From IMG/VR virus record IMGVR_UViG_3300028025_000271, positions 1 to 21,733 of that record: a DNA stretch of 21,733 bases; one strand, given 5' to 3'. A program made the translations under genes and the position numbers. Numbering within the stretch: the first letter of the stretch is position 1; each line of letters starts with the position of its first letter. The stretch comes from a virus. Positions 21,142-21,733 of the stretch are shown one piece after another. Under the pieces are notes generated by a model. The model ran no database searches, was not told the origin of the DNA, and saw only the letters and a program-made list of their open reading frames with translations.

Positions 21142-21733
21142 TCAAGAAGTGATCAAGTCAGCAGCAATGCCGTGGGCATTCTCTGCCAACACTTTGTGAC
21201 CCCACTCAACGATCAGCATACGCTTTTCAGCATCGCCAGTCTTTGCCAACTCAACTTGTTGGTAAGGACGCAAAGTTGTGACTTTTGCGTAATCTGGATC
21301 GATCACGAAAGCATCACGCTCGCGCTGGAAGCGGTTAGGAACGACTTGCACATTGCCGAAGTCAGACACATAAATGTCTGCTGCGCCAATGATGGTTGCA
21401 GGACGAGCACCGCCATCAATGTTGAAGCGTGAAGATGCGATACCAGAGAAGCCAGACACGCGCTGCTTGTTGACTGGACCAGTCATCAAGATTTTTGGTG
21501 TACCGCCAGAAGTCCAAACTTGTTGAATAACATTCTTCAAGATGGTCTCTGTAAAGGTACGCACATTGCCGTCACTACGAGCGCCAGTAGGCACAGTTGT
21601 ATACGATGGGTTAGCACCGTTGGTCTGCATATCGTAGTTAGTCTTGATGAAGGCTTGCAATGAAGCAGTACCGCGAGCTGTTGTGGTGTTACCAGCAGCA
21701 GCGACAGCACCGTTCAACATTGAGAACTCTTGA
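21142..21733 (-). CDS. Major capsid protein (DUF5309/SU10-like), C-terminal part, cut by window edge
   Basis: The frame is open to the right edge of the window, so the Met at 21720 is internal and the true start lies outside. About 196 residues are visible, roughly the C-terminal 60 percent of a usual 320-340 residue protein. Signature: TILKNVIQQVWTSGGTPKIL with TGPVNKQRVSGFSG, then DIYVSDFGNVQVVPNR, RDAFVIDPDYAKVTTLRPYQ and EWGHKVLAENAHG, typical of the DUF5309/SU10 major capsid family (HK97 fold). It is the most highly expressed structural gene and is followed by a strong terminator. Confidence 0.88.
   Translation of the reverse strand, partial: QEFSMLNGAVAAAGNTTTARGTASLQAFIKTNYDMQTNGANPSYTTVPTGARSDGNVRTFTETILKNVIQQVWTSGGTPKILMTGPVNKQRVSGFSGIASSRFNIDGGARPATIIGAADIYVSDFGNVQVVPNRFQRERDAFVIDPDYAKVTTLRPYQQVELAKTGDAEKRMLIVEWGHKVLAENAHGIAADLITS

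Overview
This window is part of a tailed double-stranded DNA phage genome (Caudoviricetes), probably short-tailed. Evidence: a DUF5309/SU10-type major capsid protein, a short-tail adaptor, a long nozzle-like tail protein and three large Ala/Gly-rich proteins of the internal/ejected virion type, with no tape-measure or sheath gene. Small transmembrane lysis proteins and an M15-type endolysin suggest a Gram-negative host. Moderate base composition and the overall look of the proteins fit an uncultured freshwater phage of a betaproteobacterium, but the host is only a guess. There is no integrase, terminase or polymerase in the window, so lifestyle and completeness cannot be judged.

Layout. (1) 1-2031, leftward: an early/replication operon read as XRE-type HTH regulator, RuvC-like resolvase, a short coiled-coil protein and a DUF2800 Cas4/RecB-like nuclease, continuing out of the window. 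(2) 2032-2281: a divergent control region with candidate promoters in both directions, a 7-bp inverted repeat embracing them, a perfect 9-bp hairpin and a strong leftward Rho-independent terminator in front of the HTH gene. This may be a leader, attenuator or small RNA. (3) 2282-4954, rightward: ten tightly packed small genes, mostly coupled by overlapping stop/start codons. They include two tiny membrane proteins and a Cys-rich peptide missed by ordinary length cut-offs, two neighbours sharing a duplicated C-terminal module, and an HTH protein. (4) 4921-21733, leftward: the late operon. Transcription runs from capsid (right edge) through a terminator, small conserved protein, GT-A glycosyltransferase-like protein, adaptor, small virion proteins, repeat-rich fibre proteins, a lysis cassette carrying an HNH endonuclease, a TNF/C1q-like protein, the nozzle, a small gp13-like protein, three ejection-type proteins, a small conserved protein and finally a 520-residue protein with an ADP-ribosyltransferase (ART-PolyVal-like) domain.

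The late order adaptor - nozzle - small gp13-like - three large proteins resembles the T7 order gp11-12-13-14-15-16. The terminal ART gene sits where an injected effector would be expected. The most interesting leads are the ART protein, the structured leader at 2076-2197, the crowded lysis cassette with an AT-rich HNH gene inserted in it, the shared C-terminal module of two early proteins, and a strongly over-represented heptamer (CGCAATG) spread over both strands.
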